Source: JBFHES01 sp041584015 | GTDB taxonomy: Bacteria > Bacteroidota > Bacteroidia > Bacteroidales > M50B96 | DNA length: 6,248 nt | Assembly (NCBI GenBank): GCA_041584015.1 | Contig: JBFHES010000263.1 | Location: 1 to 6,248, forward strand | Direction: 5' to 3' | Notes under the pieces: generated by a model | What the model saw: the letters and a program-made list of their open reading frames with translations, nothing else | Told to the model about the DNA's origin: nothing | The model's database searches: none | Part shown: positions 6,217-6,248 of the stretch, piece after piece | Numbering within the stretch: position 1 is the stretch's first letter | Layout: every line of letters begins with the position of its first letter | Program-made: the position numbers and the translations under genes

Positions 6217-6248
6217 ATGGAAGAATTAATGGTAGGTACAAGAATCGA
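6217..6248 (+). CDS. Start of an unidentified gene, cut by window edge
   Basis: An ATG at 6217 opens a frame of ten complete codons, MEELMVGTRI, that runs off the right edge. It lies 57 bases after the channel stop and is preceded by an A-rich stretch (TATAAAAAAG), the usual start context in Bacteroidota. A TAGATTTA at 6195-6202 resembles a -7 box with one mismatch. Too little is visible to name the product; calling it a gene at all is an inference from position and context. Confidence 0.45.
   Translation, partial: MEELMVGTRI

Overview
The window is an ordinary, gene-dense stretch of a Bacteroidota chromosome, most likely a Cytophagales-type bacterium; I cannot name the genus. The evidence is the gene order DUF4271–hemD–rnpA–yidD–S41 protease, the protein family variants, the AT-rich composition, the lack of Shine-Dalgarno sites before most starts, and promoter boxes matching the Bacteroidota -7 consensus TAnnTTTG.

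Layout: (1) Positions 3367 down to 1, minus strand, hold a tightly packed five-gene operon: a DUF4271 membrane protein, uroporphyrinogen-III synthase (TTG start), the RNase P protein RnpA, the membrane-insertion factor YidD (start lies inside rnpA), and an S41/CtpA-type protease cut by the left window edge. (2) Divergent from it, at 3554-4646 on the plus strand, lies prfB (peptide chain release factor 2). It carries an intact programmed +1 frameshift site, so its true reading frame is split by an in-frame TGA at codon 22. (3) gmhA (sedoheptulose-7-phosphate isomerase, minus strand) converges on prfB with an 18-base gap. (4) A voltage-gated potassium channel with a C-terminal zinc ribbon (plus strand) diverges from gmhA across a 106-base gap. 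(5) The first ten codons of an unidentified gene end the window.

The genes are mostly housekeeping. The minus-strand operon joins tRNA maturation (RnpA), membrane protein insertion (YidD), tetrapyrrole synthesis (HemD) and envelope proteolysis (S41). prfB feeds translation termination and controls its own level by recoding. gmhA supplies a heptose precursor for surface glycans. I see no mobile element, CRISPR array, RNA gene, defence system or long repeat, and no gene-free stretch above 300 bases. I did not find a convincing undescribed system. The best leads are the Shine-Dalgarno-dependent recoding site in a lineage that otherwise avoids such sites, the zinc-ribbon tail on the potassium channel, the long N-terminal tail of the DUF4271 protein, and a perfect dyad inside the prfB promoter.
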